A stretch of DNA of 64,000 nt from Pyropia yezoensis (taxonomy: Eukaryota; Rhodophyta; Bangiophyceae; Bangiales; Bangiaceae): contig CM020620.1 of NCBI GenBank assembly GCA_009829735.1, positions 7,084,545 through 7,148,544 on the forward strand, read 5' to 3'. Shown piece after piece: positions 53,816-64,000 of the stretch. Positions within the stretch are counted from its first letter, which is position 1; every line of letters begins with the position of its first letter. Both the position numbers and the translations under genes were made by a program. The notes under the pieces were generated by a model, which did not search any database, was not told where the DNA came from, and worked only from the letters and a program-made list of their open reading frames with translations.

Positions 53816-56800
53816 TGTCTATTCTACCATTGGGATCAATTGATCCTTACAGGATCATATGATACTTGTTTTCAACTCCAAACTGTGGACGTCTGAGAGG
53901 TCCCACAACCATTTTGACCGCGGAAGCAGACGCAGCGCTGTTCGTTTGCCCTTGGGGTCCAAGAACGTCCTTAAACTACATGTATTTGCAAAACTGTGTG
54001 CATTTCTGTGACAGTCCCCAGAAGGCACAGCCGACTGAGCCCCCGCGCCTGACGAGTGCCTGATGCGCGCGCTCCCCACCCAAACGGCTCAGCGCACAGC
54101 ATCTGGCCCTGTCTGCAGCCGTCTGTGAAAGGCCACCTCTTGCTGGATGACACCTATGCAACCGCGCTTTTCCTTCCAGAGCAGCGCGCGATACCGTTTT
54201 GGCGCCACCTTCCCCCTCCTCTCGCGCTGCTCTCGAGCTAACGACCAGTACGTTTCAGCTTCCAATGTGTGCAGGCGCGCCTCTGCTTCGAATCAGGCCC
54301 TGCCAGTCCTGACGGCTGAATACCTGACTTTCGCCGGTGGCGAGGACCCTTGACCCCTTCTGCCTTCCCCCTCCTCCTCCTCTGGTCTGCCCCACTCCCC
54401 TCACTACATTTTCCGGTGCGCCTCCTTACTTGCTGTACGCATGGCGCCTCTGTCTGACCCCCGTCTCGTGATCAATACTTCCGTCCATGCCAAGGCCATC
54501 CACGTCAAGAACTTTGCGGAATGTGCGCGCTTGTACGGCAGCGCCGCGACCACGAAGCTGGTGGATGGACGCGTGACTGCGTTTCGTCGCGACAAGAATA
54601 AGAACAACCGCCTGGTGACAACCGTCACGGCACGGTGGCGGATGTCGGGGTATGAGGTGGTCAAGTGTCTGGGATTGCGGTGTGTGCGTGCTGGTGCCGC
54701 CCCTGCGCCAGCGGGACAGCCAGGGCCGCTGCCTTCCAGTGGCGTTGCCGATGCGGCCTTACCCTCCCCTCTGCAGACCTTCGCAGGTGCGGCCAGCCAA
54801 GCACGCGAGCCTGCGGAGCCTACCCCTCCTGATGTTCCTGATGCGGACCGACTGCCCCCGGATGGCAGCCTACCCCCCACTGCCATGAACAACGAGGCCG
54901 ATCCGTCCAGCCAATCGTGTGACGTGGCGGCCGGCTGCCCACTGGCTCTCGCGGAACCGCTGGCCGGGCCGGCGAATGGGCCTGCTGCCCCCGCGTCTGT
55001 TGTGGTGCACGGCTTTGAATGGCGTGATGCGGACGTTCTGCAGCCGATCGGAGGGCCTTTCACGCGACGGGCGTGGTCGGTGCGCTCGCTGGGCGACGAG
55101 CTTATTACGGAAGGTGGAGACGCTATGGGCTTTGGGCGGTCTCGTACGCCGCTGGACTACTTCCTTGCTGTCTTCCCACAAGATCAGCTGGCGAGGATGG
55201 TGCGTCTCACGTCAGCCAAGCTGGAGGCGGCGGGCGTACAGCCTACGTCTCCTGGGGAGCTGGTAAAGTTTTTTGGTGTGCTCCTGCTGTCCACGCGGTT
55301 TGAGTTTGGGTCGCGAGCCGAGCTGTGGTCTACCACCCAACGGACAAAGCACCTGCCCGCCCCTGCATTTGGGAGCCGAACCGGCATGCCTCGACGGCGC
55401 TTTGATCTTCTGTGGTCGTCGCTGACATTCAGTGGAGGAGCCCCCGACGCGCAACCGGCGCCCGGCTTGGGGTCTGAGCAGCGGCGATGGGCAAGGGTCA
55501 ACGACTTAGTGGAATCCATAAACGCCCATCGTTCATCCCGTGTCACATCTGCAGACACCATCTGCGTTGACGAGTCCATCTCGCGATGGTGCGGGCAAGG
55601 CGGCCACTGGATATCCCGCGGGCTCCCGATGTATGTGGCGATTGACCGCAAGCCGGAGAACGGGTGCGAGATCCAAGACGCAGCGTGCGGCCGCAGCGGA
55701 CTGACGCTGCAGCTGCGCATCGTCACCTCCGCAGCCGACCAACACGCCAACATGACTGCTGAGGAGCTTGCTGGCTCCCACGGCACTGCCGTACTTATGC
55801 GGCTGGTGCGATCATGGGCGGGGACGGACCGCATCGTCTGTGCGGATTCGTACTTCGCCAGCGTTGCAACCGCACTGGCGCTCAACGAGGTCGGCCTGCG
55901 CTTCACCGGCGTGATCAAGAATGCACACCGGCGCTTCCCATTGGCCAGCCTGGCATCTCGCGAGCTGGGTTCCAGAGGTGACCAACACTCGATGGTTCAT
56001 CTCGACGCCACCGGTCGGCCTGATATGCTGGCACTCGTGTGAGTGGATCGGGAGCGGCGCTACTTTGTGTCAACTGCTGGCAGCAGTCAGCCCGGCATCC
56101 CCTTGGAGCGCGTGCGATGGAGGGAGATGGAGGACGGGGCTGGCGCGCAACGCGTGGCGCTGACGGTGAGGCAGCCTGAGGTGGCAGAGCTCTACTACGG
56201 GTGCTGCTCCCAGATCGACCGCCACAATCGCTGTCGGCAGGACGACCTACGCCTGGAGCGGAAGTTGGGGACGCACGACTGGTCCATGCGCGTGAACATT
56301 TCCCTGCTGGGGATTTGCATCGTCGACGCATGGCTGCTCCATCACGGGGCGAGGGGGCCGGCGGCATCTCTGTTGCAGTCCAATTTCTACGAGCAGCTGG
56401 CATCTGAGATGATTGACAACACTCTCAATGCCGTTGGGACACGTGTGAGGGCGCTCCCGGACGGACCAGGCCAGGCAGCCTCGAGTCCAGCATACGGGGT
56501 GGGGACGTACCTGACACCCACGTCCAAGAGGCGCAAGACGCCATCGGGTCGCAGGACATCCGACCACTTGGCGCAACGTGGTTGTCGAGCATGTCGTGCC
56601 CGGACCACTCTCGTGTGCTCTACATGCAGGGACACTCCTGATGTGGGAGAGGTGTTTCTTTGCGGTGCCCGATCTGGCCGCTTTTGTTTCGCGGAGCACA
56701 TGCGTGCTGTGCACGAGATGGTTGTGTGACCAACTCGGGGAAGGGGTGGGGGGCGCGGGAGTGGAGAGGGTGCACCGGGGGCGTATTGTGGCGGCCGCCA

Positions 56801-57680
56801 GGTGAGGAGGTCATGGGGGGTGGGGTGGGAGGTGCAGACGGGGTGGGGTTGCACCGGAGTCTGGAAATGGAGCGTGCGTGGAGGGCACTGAGATGAACAT
56901 TGGGGAGCACCAAGCGTCGATGAGACTGTCGTTCGTTCATTGTCCAGTAGGGCCACGCACGAGATGATGGGGACCACCCCCTCACCCGTCGCAGCACGTG
57001 AACAGATCGTGCAGAGCTGGCACTGCAAAAGGGGACTGATGCAGTGCAGGCCTTCGAGCGGGCGGGCTGATCGTGCACGTGTCAGCTGGGCATGCTCCCT
57101 GGCATTCTCTCATGTCTGTCATACTTTGCATTCTGAGAGGAGTCGCACCAGGTGCAATGGCGGCCGTCGCGGCGATGGACACGAGTCTCTGCGGCTGTGC
57201 GCAGAGTAGGGGCTGTACCGTTCCCCCTCCCCCTCCCCTCCTGATTAGGTCTGAATTGCGCACACAGCGACGCGATGCGCATGGTGGAACGGTGGCCGAC
57301 GCCGACATGGGACCCGTCTCAAGGGCCGTGCATAAATGGGATCCTCCCCGGCTTCCCCCCCCCCCCCCCTTGCTCGGGTTCTGAATTCGCGCGGCCAGCA
57401 GCAGCGCCTGAAGCGGCGTTGATGGAGCGCAGCTGCTGGTATCGCGAGATCTCGCGACAACAGAGGCGTTTGCGGAATGGCCAACCTCTGGTCACTCGCG
57501 TTACAGCCGAGCCAGCCCCGTTCGTGCCAGCTGAGCGGTCGTGAAGCGCAGGCAGGAAATTGTGTATGACGCACGGAGTCCGAAATATATGGACGAGAGG
57601 TGGAATCGACGATTGCCAGAGGGGATCATATGATCCTCGGGTGGGGATCAATTGATTCTCACCTCAAGGTAGAATAGACA
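53816..57680 (+). mobile_element. piggyBac-type transposon inserted in element D, CTAG duplication
   Basis: 3865 bp bounded by 13 bp inverted repeats TGTCTATTCTACC (53816-53828 and inverted at 57668-57680). CTAG is present on both sides (53812-53815, 57681-57684), while the uninterrupted B sequence has a single CTAG at the same site (about 39570). Mirrored subterminal palindromes occur near both ends: GATCAATTGATC-type (53834-53845, 57646-57657) and GATCATATGATC-type (53853-53864, 57624-57635). It encodes a piggyBac-like transposase. Classic piggyBac elements use TTAA, so the target is atypical. Confidence 0.9.
54441..56729 (+). pseudogene. piggyBac-type transposase with one internal TGA
   Basis: ATG 54441, total 762 codons, intact apart from TGA at 56040-56042 (codon 534), after which the same frame continues to TGA 56727-56729. 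The first 85 residues form a small beta-like basic domain; then a Pro/Ala linker. The core begins near residue 230 with RTPLDYFLAVFPQDQLARM and FFGVLLLSTRFEFG. The three expected catalytic aspartates are Asp377 (ICVDESISRW), Asp469 (CADSYFAS) and Asp593 (SQIDRHNRCRQDD). The C-terminus holds a Cys/His cluster (CRACRARTTLVCSTC ... FCFAEHMRAVH), like the cysteine-rich DNA-binding domain of piggyBac transposases. The stop separates the second and third aspartates, so the copy should be inactive unless read through. Confidence 0.88.
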
Positions 57681-60396
57681 CTAGCAGCGAGCTCCGCCTT
57701 ACTCTCAGTGGGAGTAGGTGTACTGCCATAGGCCTCCCTACTTGCCAGCGGCCGCTGTACAACAATGCACTGCACACGGCGCGGGGTCACGAAAGCAAGG
57801 GGTGCTTCCCCCGTAGATGAGTGAGCCTGCGAGTTGTGGGCGGTACTCAGAATAGAAATGTATTGGTGCCACGTTTTCACGGGGTCACTTACGTAGTGGT
57901 GCAGCTGCCGAACAATAGTTTTGTTGAAGCGCTCCACCAATGCATAAGTTTGTGGGTGGTAGGCAGTGGTAAAGTCTGCCGAAACCCGCAACAAATCCAG
58001 GACACCCTGATGCAGTACGGACGCAAATGTCGGTCCATTGTCCCACAGCGTACTATCCGGGATGCCATACGCGGCAAACTAATGATCTGGGAAGGCTGAC
58101 ACGATCGACATGGTCGCGATCTCTGCTAGTGGGATCACTCGCGTACGATTCGTGAAGCGATCGCCGATGACCAGGAGGTACTGGTTGCCCTTCTTGGTCA
58201 CTGGCAGTGGCCCAAGGATGTCCATCGCCAACGCGGCGAAGGGCTCCTTGGCCGGGAACAATAGCATAGCCGTACTAGGCCGCCGTTCCAGCAAACGGTT
58301 CTGTGCACAACCGGTGCAGGCAGCCACCCAACTGTAGATGTCCACCACCATGGACGGCCAGTAGTACCTGGTCCTCAGGGTCTGCTTACGTTTACTAGAC
58401 CCCAGGTGTCCGCCTGTAGGAGCGTTATGCTCCCTCTCAAGAATCTTGTCCTTGAGGGATGCGGGGACAACAAGTTGTTCAGTCTCCTGGATGGCCCCCG
58501 TCCACAAGAGGAGGCCTTCATTTTTCCGATGAAGAATTGCGTCTCCGCCACTGCGTCGAGCGCCTCCCTCTGCGACTTGCAGAAGGGATCTTTGGCCTCG
58601 GCCTTCACCACTAAGTCCACTGAAAGGGGCAAGTACTTCTTGCTCCCTGGCGCCTTGGGGTTCAACACCTGCCCCGAGCGCGTGACCACCCCCACGATGG
58701 CGATGTCCTCAGCGATTGGGCTAGTATCTGGCCCCTCGGTAGGTACCCGCGAGAGGCCGTCGGCCAAGGCATGTCGCCGGCCGCGACGGTACTCGATGTC
58801 AAAGCTGAATGGTGCAAGTCGCATCCTCCACCTGTTGAGGCGGGTGTTGGTGCAGTCCGTCTTGAATATGAACTGTAACGCGCGGTGGCCAAAGCGGATG
58901 AAGAGCTTCTCACCCTCCAGGTAGTGACGAAGTGATGTCACCACCCACACCACTGCGAGTCCCTCCCACTCTGTGACTCCATAGTTTCGCTCCGCCGAGT
59001 TCAGCCCCGTGCTTACGTATCCTACGGGCAATTACTCCTTGTCCGGCTGTTGATGTTGCAGCACAAAACCAAGTTGGTCGTAGCTAGCATGCACGTCCAC
59101 GACGTAGTGGCCTCCGAACCTGGGAATAGCCAAGATGGGAGGGTTCAGCAGTAGATCCCGAAGAGTCTCAAAGGATTCCTGCTCGACCCGAGTTGGCGGA
59201 CGCAGGTTCTTCGGTAGCGTTGAGCTCACTAACTCATTCAACGGCTTCGCCACCTTGGTGAAGCCCTTGGTGAAACGTCGGTACACGTTACACATCACGG
59301 GGAAGCTCCTCATCTCGGTTTGAGTCCGGGGGTACTGAGCCTCACGGATAGCCTTCAGATTCTTCTAGTTCACACTGAGGCCCCCGGGCGGACGACATGT
59401 CCCAAGTATTCCACCTCTTTGAGTAAAGGGGTGGCGTTTGCTTTCCTTCAGCGATCCACCGGCGTCAGCAAGTTGCTTAAACACCTGACCAAGAACGTCA
59501 ATGTGCACTTCCGAAGTTCGGGAGAACACGATGACATCGTCTAGGTCCGCAAGACAGATATGCCACCGTACTCTGGCCAGAGTCATGTTCATGGCGCGCT
59601 GAAGACTTCCGGCACGTTGCACAGCCCAAACGGTAGTCGTCAGCACTGGTAGGTACCCCAGTGACAGGTGAATGTAGTTTTATGCCCGTCTTCCGGGGCA
59701 ATGGGAACTTGCTGACACCCCGCGTTACAGTCTAGGGTGGAGAACTCGTTTGTCTCCCCCACCGAGTCCAGACAGTCATCCATCCTCGGAAGAGGATAAC
59801 TGTCCTTCATCGTGCTCTCGTTGAGCTGACGATAGTCTATTTTGAACCGTGGCGTCCCATCAGGTTTAGGGATGATCATCACCGGGCTCGCCCGCTCGGC
59901 GTTACAGGTTTCAATCACATCTAGGGCCTCCATGCGAGCAACTTTCTCCTTGACGAGGGCCGTCGAACGTGGTTCTTTCCTCTACGGTTCTTGACTTCTG
60001 GAAGCCACACCGGGTTTCAACTCGATTCGGTGTTCCGTGGTTTTCATGAGTCCCAATTGACCATCCCACAACTAGCGATATTGGTCTCATATGCGTTCCA
60101 TTTGAACCCATAACTTGAGCGGAACAATTTCCATGTCCACATAGGGTCGAGGAGAGGCTGCCGACTTGGCTTTGTCCTTCTCCTTCTCGGGCTTCATGCC
60201 GCCTGTCACTCCCCGATTGAAGGTGACCGCGACGACCGAACCCTCATACTCGTCGATATAGCCGTACTTGGCTCCCGACTTGAAGTACTTGGGTGAAAGG
60301 CTCAGGTTCATCACCTGGACCTTCCACGGGACTCCCGGTTTGGAGTCCATCGTGCCAAGGGCAACGTGCACTTTGTGCTTACGAGCAAGACGGGGG
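57681..60396 (-). pseudogene. protease to integrase part of element D pol, heavily broken
   Basis: Read on minus from 60396: end of protease region, RT (KIDYRQLNE, LADLDDVIVFS), RNase H (DVHASYDQLG), integrase zinc region (HNAPTGGHLGSS) and core (MDILGPLP, LWDNGP). Frames change several times between 59950 and 58500. TAG at 58079-58081 matches the B stop at 39178-39180. The sequence ends at the piggyBac junction. Confidence 0.85.
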
Positions 60397-61617
60397 TAAG
60401 TGTACCGTAATGAAACCCAGGTTCCCGAAACCACAAGCCACAAACGCACACACAGAGACCACAGTCCGAAGCCCAGGAAGGAACAGGTAAGAGCCCTTGC
60501 AGGTCCACTCGCCCGCCACGATACGAGGCAACGGTAAACAGGACAAGAGCACGAGGGAGAAGGAACCCAAAGCACTGTTGATTTTACAAGATGGCCCCGG
60601 GGAGAACCCCGGAGCACCCCTCAAGAACCTCCCCCCCCCTGGCCCCTCCAGGGGCCCAGAGCGAGGCCCCCAGAGGGCGCCCCCAGCGGGCCAAGTGCCA
60701 GCAAGGAATCGGCCGCTCACCGGGCCAACACACGGAAAGCAAGCGAAATCCCCCCACACACAAATGTCAATCCCCCAAAAAAACCCAGTGGGAAAAAGGG
60801 GAAAGACAAGAAATCACGCAAGGAAAATAAATGCGAAAAATCAAGCTAATATCCTGAAGGTCAGTATGCCCCCAACCGGGCAAGTCCTCCACTCCGGGGG
60901 ACCAATCCGGGCACCGGGCGTGTCGCCACTGCCCCGGGCCACCGATGCAGGGATCCCAAGCCAGCGCGTGGCTCCACGTAACGCAGCCAGTTGGGTCCCA
61001 AGTCAGCCTCCCGGGTCGCAACGGTACCTGAGGGCCACAACGACACATGGCCGCCTTACTAGGGCCGAGCGTCCCGCCGGCCAACAGGGAAACCGGGGAT
61101 AGGGACCGGAAAGGTTCCGACAGGGTTACCCTAGGGCCACAACGGACGGGACGTGGGACAAGTGTCTGCAAACAGGGTCCCCCCGACAAGTATCTCGAGG
61201 CAGAGGGTCCCGGGCAGACTGACCGAAGCGGTACAGGAGAGCCGAGCTCCACGCACAGGGTAACGAGCGGGGTGTGGCGTAGCTGGCGCCGGCCGCCCGT
61301 CTGCGTTCGTCCTCCCCTCGCCCTTCCCGTGTGGTACTCGGCCTCTCGGGTGGGTGAGGTGGCGTAGGGATGCCGACGGGGGCCGGCGGCACACGGGTGC
61401 AGCCTGGGTTCCGTTGGAGTTGGGGCCCAGGGATAGGAGGGCCCTCACGAGCTCCCTCGTTCCCCGCGACTGGGACCCCAACGCACCATCTTCCCCGCAA
61501 CGCTTCCCCGTGGGCTCCTCAATCGTTCCCTCTACCCGTTCCCCTTCCCAACGTTCCCACGCACCCGTTCCACCTGGTACCCTACTTCCCCACTCCGTGT
61601 CCTGTTACCCTGTCCCC
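60397..61617. other. region between element D and the E reading frame, possible LTR or leader
   Basis: About 1.2 kb without a supported gene. Plus-strand frames exist but lack domains. The stretch just before 61618 is C/T-rich. If E is a retroelement on the plus strand, its 5' LTR and leader should be here; the matching 3' LTR would be outside the window, so this cannot be tested. Confidence 0.4.
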
Positions 61618-63443
61618 ATGAAGTCCGGCCGCGCCGCGACGAGCGCGTCTGCTGGCAAGGGCTCGGCGGTATCCGGCAGTCCCAGCGTGCCTGTGGGTAT
61701 GGCGGTGCCTGCGGCCGAAGGCGGTCCCGGCGGTCAAGGAGGAGCGGGTCATCGGGCTCCCGGCGGTCAAGGCGTACCGGTCGCGGGGCCAGGCGGTGAC
61801 AACATGGAACAAGAGGAACGTGGTGTGGGTCAAGCGTACGTGACCGTCCATGGCATCGTACCCGAAGACTTTGGTCCGGAGACGGTCAACGCTTGGCGCC
61901 GGGAAGAGGATCGCGGTTGGGTCACGGGTACCATGGCTCACAAGGTCGTTCGGGTCGTGGATGGGTCCTTTCCCGCGAACGCGTTCCGGAAACAGATGGC
62001 CGCCATGCCCCAAGCTCGGATCCCTATCAAGACCGATCGATCCCAGTCGGTAACGGTGGTTCGGCACGCGGGAGAAGTCGCGTACGTGAAGCGGTTCAAG
62101 GGTATCCGTGTCGATGTTACCAAGGGGACCCTGCCTGCGGCCCCGGGTCCAATCTACATCGTGCTCCCCTCTTCCTACTTGGACCCCGCTTCCTTCAAGC
62201 CGTCCCATGGGAACCTGGTGATCAGTCGGCTCCATCGGAACAAGAACGGGATCCTTGTCGGCTGGCACCAGCAAGAGTTCCCAAGTTGCCCAGCTACCCT
62301 CCGTGGGCTCCACTCCCTCCGAGTAACCCACTGTTTTGGTCGCGTCAAGGTTCCTTTTGGGGCCCTGGTGGAGCTATCTCCGGTCCAGTGCTACTTCAGG
62401 GACCTCCTTTGTGCTTCGGATCCTTTCGCCTGGTTCGTGTTCTGGACCGAGTGGGCCACGAACTGTGCCCTGTATACCAAGGAGCGGGCCCGGGGTTCCG
62501 GTGAGATGCGCCCTCTTCCTCGTCTCCTTCTGACCTGGATCGACCGTGTCGGGTCCCGGATATTTGCAAGGGTCCCAGTGGCGTGGACGAGGGAGCGGCG
62601 CGGGACCTCAAGGCCTTTATGGTTCTTAGTGACCGGGTCGTCGGAGCCCCGGGGCTCCGTACGCGTTTGGGTCAGGCGGCATACAACCGCAAGGACCGTG
62701 CTTTCTATGTCCTGGTACGGTTCGAGACCCGGGACGGGACCTGAACGGCGCTCGTGGACGAGGATCTGGCTCCCTTGGACCTTCTTTCCTCGTCGGACAT
62801 CTTGAACTCTCGGGAGTTTGTCGGGCCCAACGACGGGAACGTGTGTCAGTCGGACGGGATTCTGCTTGTGAGTGGGTCCGGTGGTCCTGGTGCTCCCGGT
62901 GCCCCTGGTGCCCGGTCGTCGGGCGCCCTTGCTGAATGTGACCCGGCTCTGAGAAGCCGTACCGTCTACGTGGCCCACTTGTTGACCCATGGCGAGGTAC
63001 TGGATGAGGAGCTTCGAGACCTTGAGGGCAGCCTGGCTACCTTGACATTTCTGGGGCTCCGTAGTTTTTGTGGCGGGTCCGCGGACGTCTTGGCCCATGC
63101 TCACGTGCGGCCCTTGCTCTTGGCTTCCCTCCACACTACGGTCAGCATTGGGTCCTGTGTAGCCGAATGGACCCGGGTCCAGGCGGGCTCCTCGACGCCG
63201 GACTACAAGGGCCAGTTGGCAGTCGTGGACCGTAATGGTTTCCGTGGGGACCTGGGGTCAGAGTTGGCCACGGCCGAGGAGGAGGCCCGTAAGAATTGGC
63301 ATGGGGTCCGTGAGGGTTCCTGGGTCGAGGTCGGGACGATATGGACCAAGACACTGACCCTCGTGCCGAGAGCCGGGCCCGTTACCAGTGAGTCACGAAG
63401 AGGGGAGGGACCCGAGGTAGCAATGGATCGCTTTTGCATGTAG
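61618..63443 (+). pseudogene. element E: gag-like or unknown large ORF, broken by frameshift and stop
   Basis: ATG 61618 (MKSGRAATSASAGKG) opens a Gly-rich leader and then a globular part (YVTVHGIVPEDFGPETVN, VRHAGEVAYVKRFKGIRV, VLPSSYLDPASFKPSHGN, FGALVELSPVQCYFRDLLC). Near 62480-62540 the sensible sequence moves to another frame (DLKAFMVLSDRVVGA, YNRKDRAFYVLVRFETR), meets TGA at about 62741-62743, and continues (DEDLAPLDLLSS, VAHLLTHGEVLDEEL) to the stop at 63441-63443. The joined product would be about 600 residues. No zinc knuckle or catalytic motif is visible. A retroelement gag is guessed from the neighbourhood and decay; a host gene of unknown family is possible. Confidence 0.45.
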
Positions 63444-64000
63444 TAGTGATGTTGGTCCAAGGAATCATAAAGTCTCTTTGTTTGTCAGCTCCCTTGGAAC
63501 CCCTTCTTCAATGTTGACCATGGGGAACTCCTTCCGACTAAGCCGTAAAACTGGTTCAAAGGGACCCATGCCAGTCCAGACGGGAAAATGGGGAACAAAA
63601 GGGAGGGAACGGGGGGGCTCATAATCAAGGAGAAAAAAAGTAATTCTCCATTCAAAAAACCATTATCAAGAAAACCGTTCCTGTTGATTAGATGTTTCTC
63701 CAACCCACCCAGGTTGAACTCCTGACCTCCTTGTTGGCCCCTCCCGATGACTTGTCGTCCCATAGTTCGTTCCATTGACGGACCATCAGGCCTGCCTTTG
63801 TGTTTCCACTTCAGGATCAATAACGGGTCCACAGATCCGCACCCGGTTCAAGGTTCCAGGGCCACACAGCATAGACAGCCTGAAAGGGTTCCAGTAGTGC
63901 CACGGCCACTTCGTCCCGCAGTGGGGGTTCGGTACCAACACGTTCACCATACTGAACTACCTTAGCCCTGCCGAACTTATGGCACGGTTCAAAGGTGTCC
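63444..64000. other. right edge, no gene called
   Basis: Lower-GC sequence. On the minus strand a frame entering from the right edge stays open for about 60 codons and then stops near 63814 (TTATTGATCC context), which could be the end of a pol-like gene outside the window. Too short to name. Confidence 0.3.

Larger units (their letters stand above)
51325..60396 (-). mobile_element. element D: Ty3/gypsy element of the B family, inverted, 5' truncated, split by piggyBac
   Basis: The minus strand matches B from the protease region of pol (60396) through to the aORF start. Gag and both LTRs are missing, with the homology break at about 60396. A 3.9 kb transposon with its own target duplication separates integrase from its C-terminal part. 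Many frameshifts; the catalytic YLDD of reverse transcriptase reads DLDD here. Confidence 0.9.

Overview
The window looks like nuclear DNA of a GC-rich photosynthetic eukaryote, most plausibly a bangiophyte red alga (Porphyra/Pyropia type). That is an inference from four things: two plastid-targeted genes, very GC-rich genes with few and short GT-AG introns, Gly/Ala/Pro-rich proteins built on C-tracts and triplet runs, and a dense load of DNA transposons and chromodomain-bearing Ty3/gypsy retroelements. No rRNA, tRNA or CRISPR was recognised.

Layout. 1-1035 is part of a repeat family (R1) that returns in inverted orientation at 14986-17230; the first copy carries a 197 bp TA-flanked MITE. The main host genes are an armadillo-like protein (2634-4730, minus), a two-exon plastid membrane protein (5903-7099, plus), a Tat-targeted FKBP isomerase (7658-8841, minus), a bacterial-type phosphodiesterase of the EboF kind (17654-19120, plus) and a TPR protein whose frame is broken in C-tracts (19560-23489, minus). 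Between them lie a Tc1/mariner deletion derivative (10516-11272), a 647 bp hAT-like element (11430-14976) with a PIF/Harbinger element nested inside it (12046-14942), and an unclassified TIR element (25470-27201).

From about 31.8 kb to the end the window is almost all retroelement. A is a 1.8 kb fragment. B is a 9.4 kb element with both LTRs, PBS and PPT. C is a 5'-truncated, more diverged element. D is a 5'-truncated relative of B in opposite orientation, split by a 3.9 kb piggyBac-type transposon. E at the right edge is a broken, unclassified gag-like reading frame.

The most striking observation is that B, C and D all carry a long extra reading frame on the strand opposite to gag-pol, tail-to-tail with the chromodomain end of pol. 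The B/D product is conserved and has an RS/SR-rich C-terminus. The C product is very diverged but appears to share short motifs with it. An antisense third gene therefore seems to be a standing part of these algal Ty3/gypsy elements. Antisense ORFs are known from some plant Tat-clade elements, but I do not recognise this protein. Other notable points are the EboF-like gene far from any ebo cluster, a piggyBac insertion that duplicated CTAG rather than TTAA, two amber codons shared by the B and D integrases, and several transposon histories that can be read exactly from target-site duplications.
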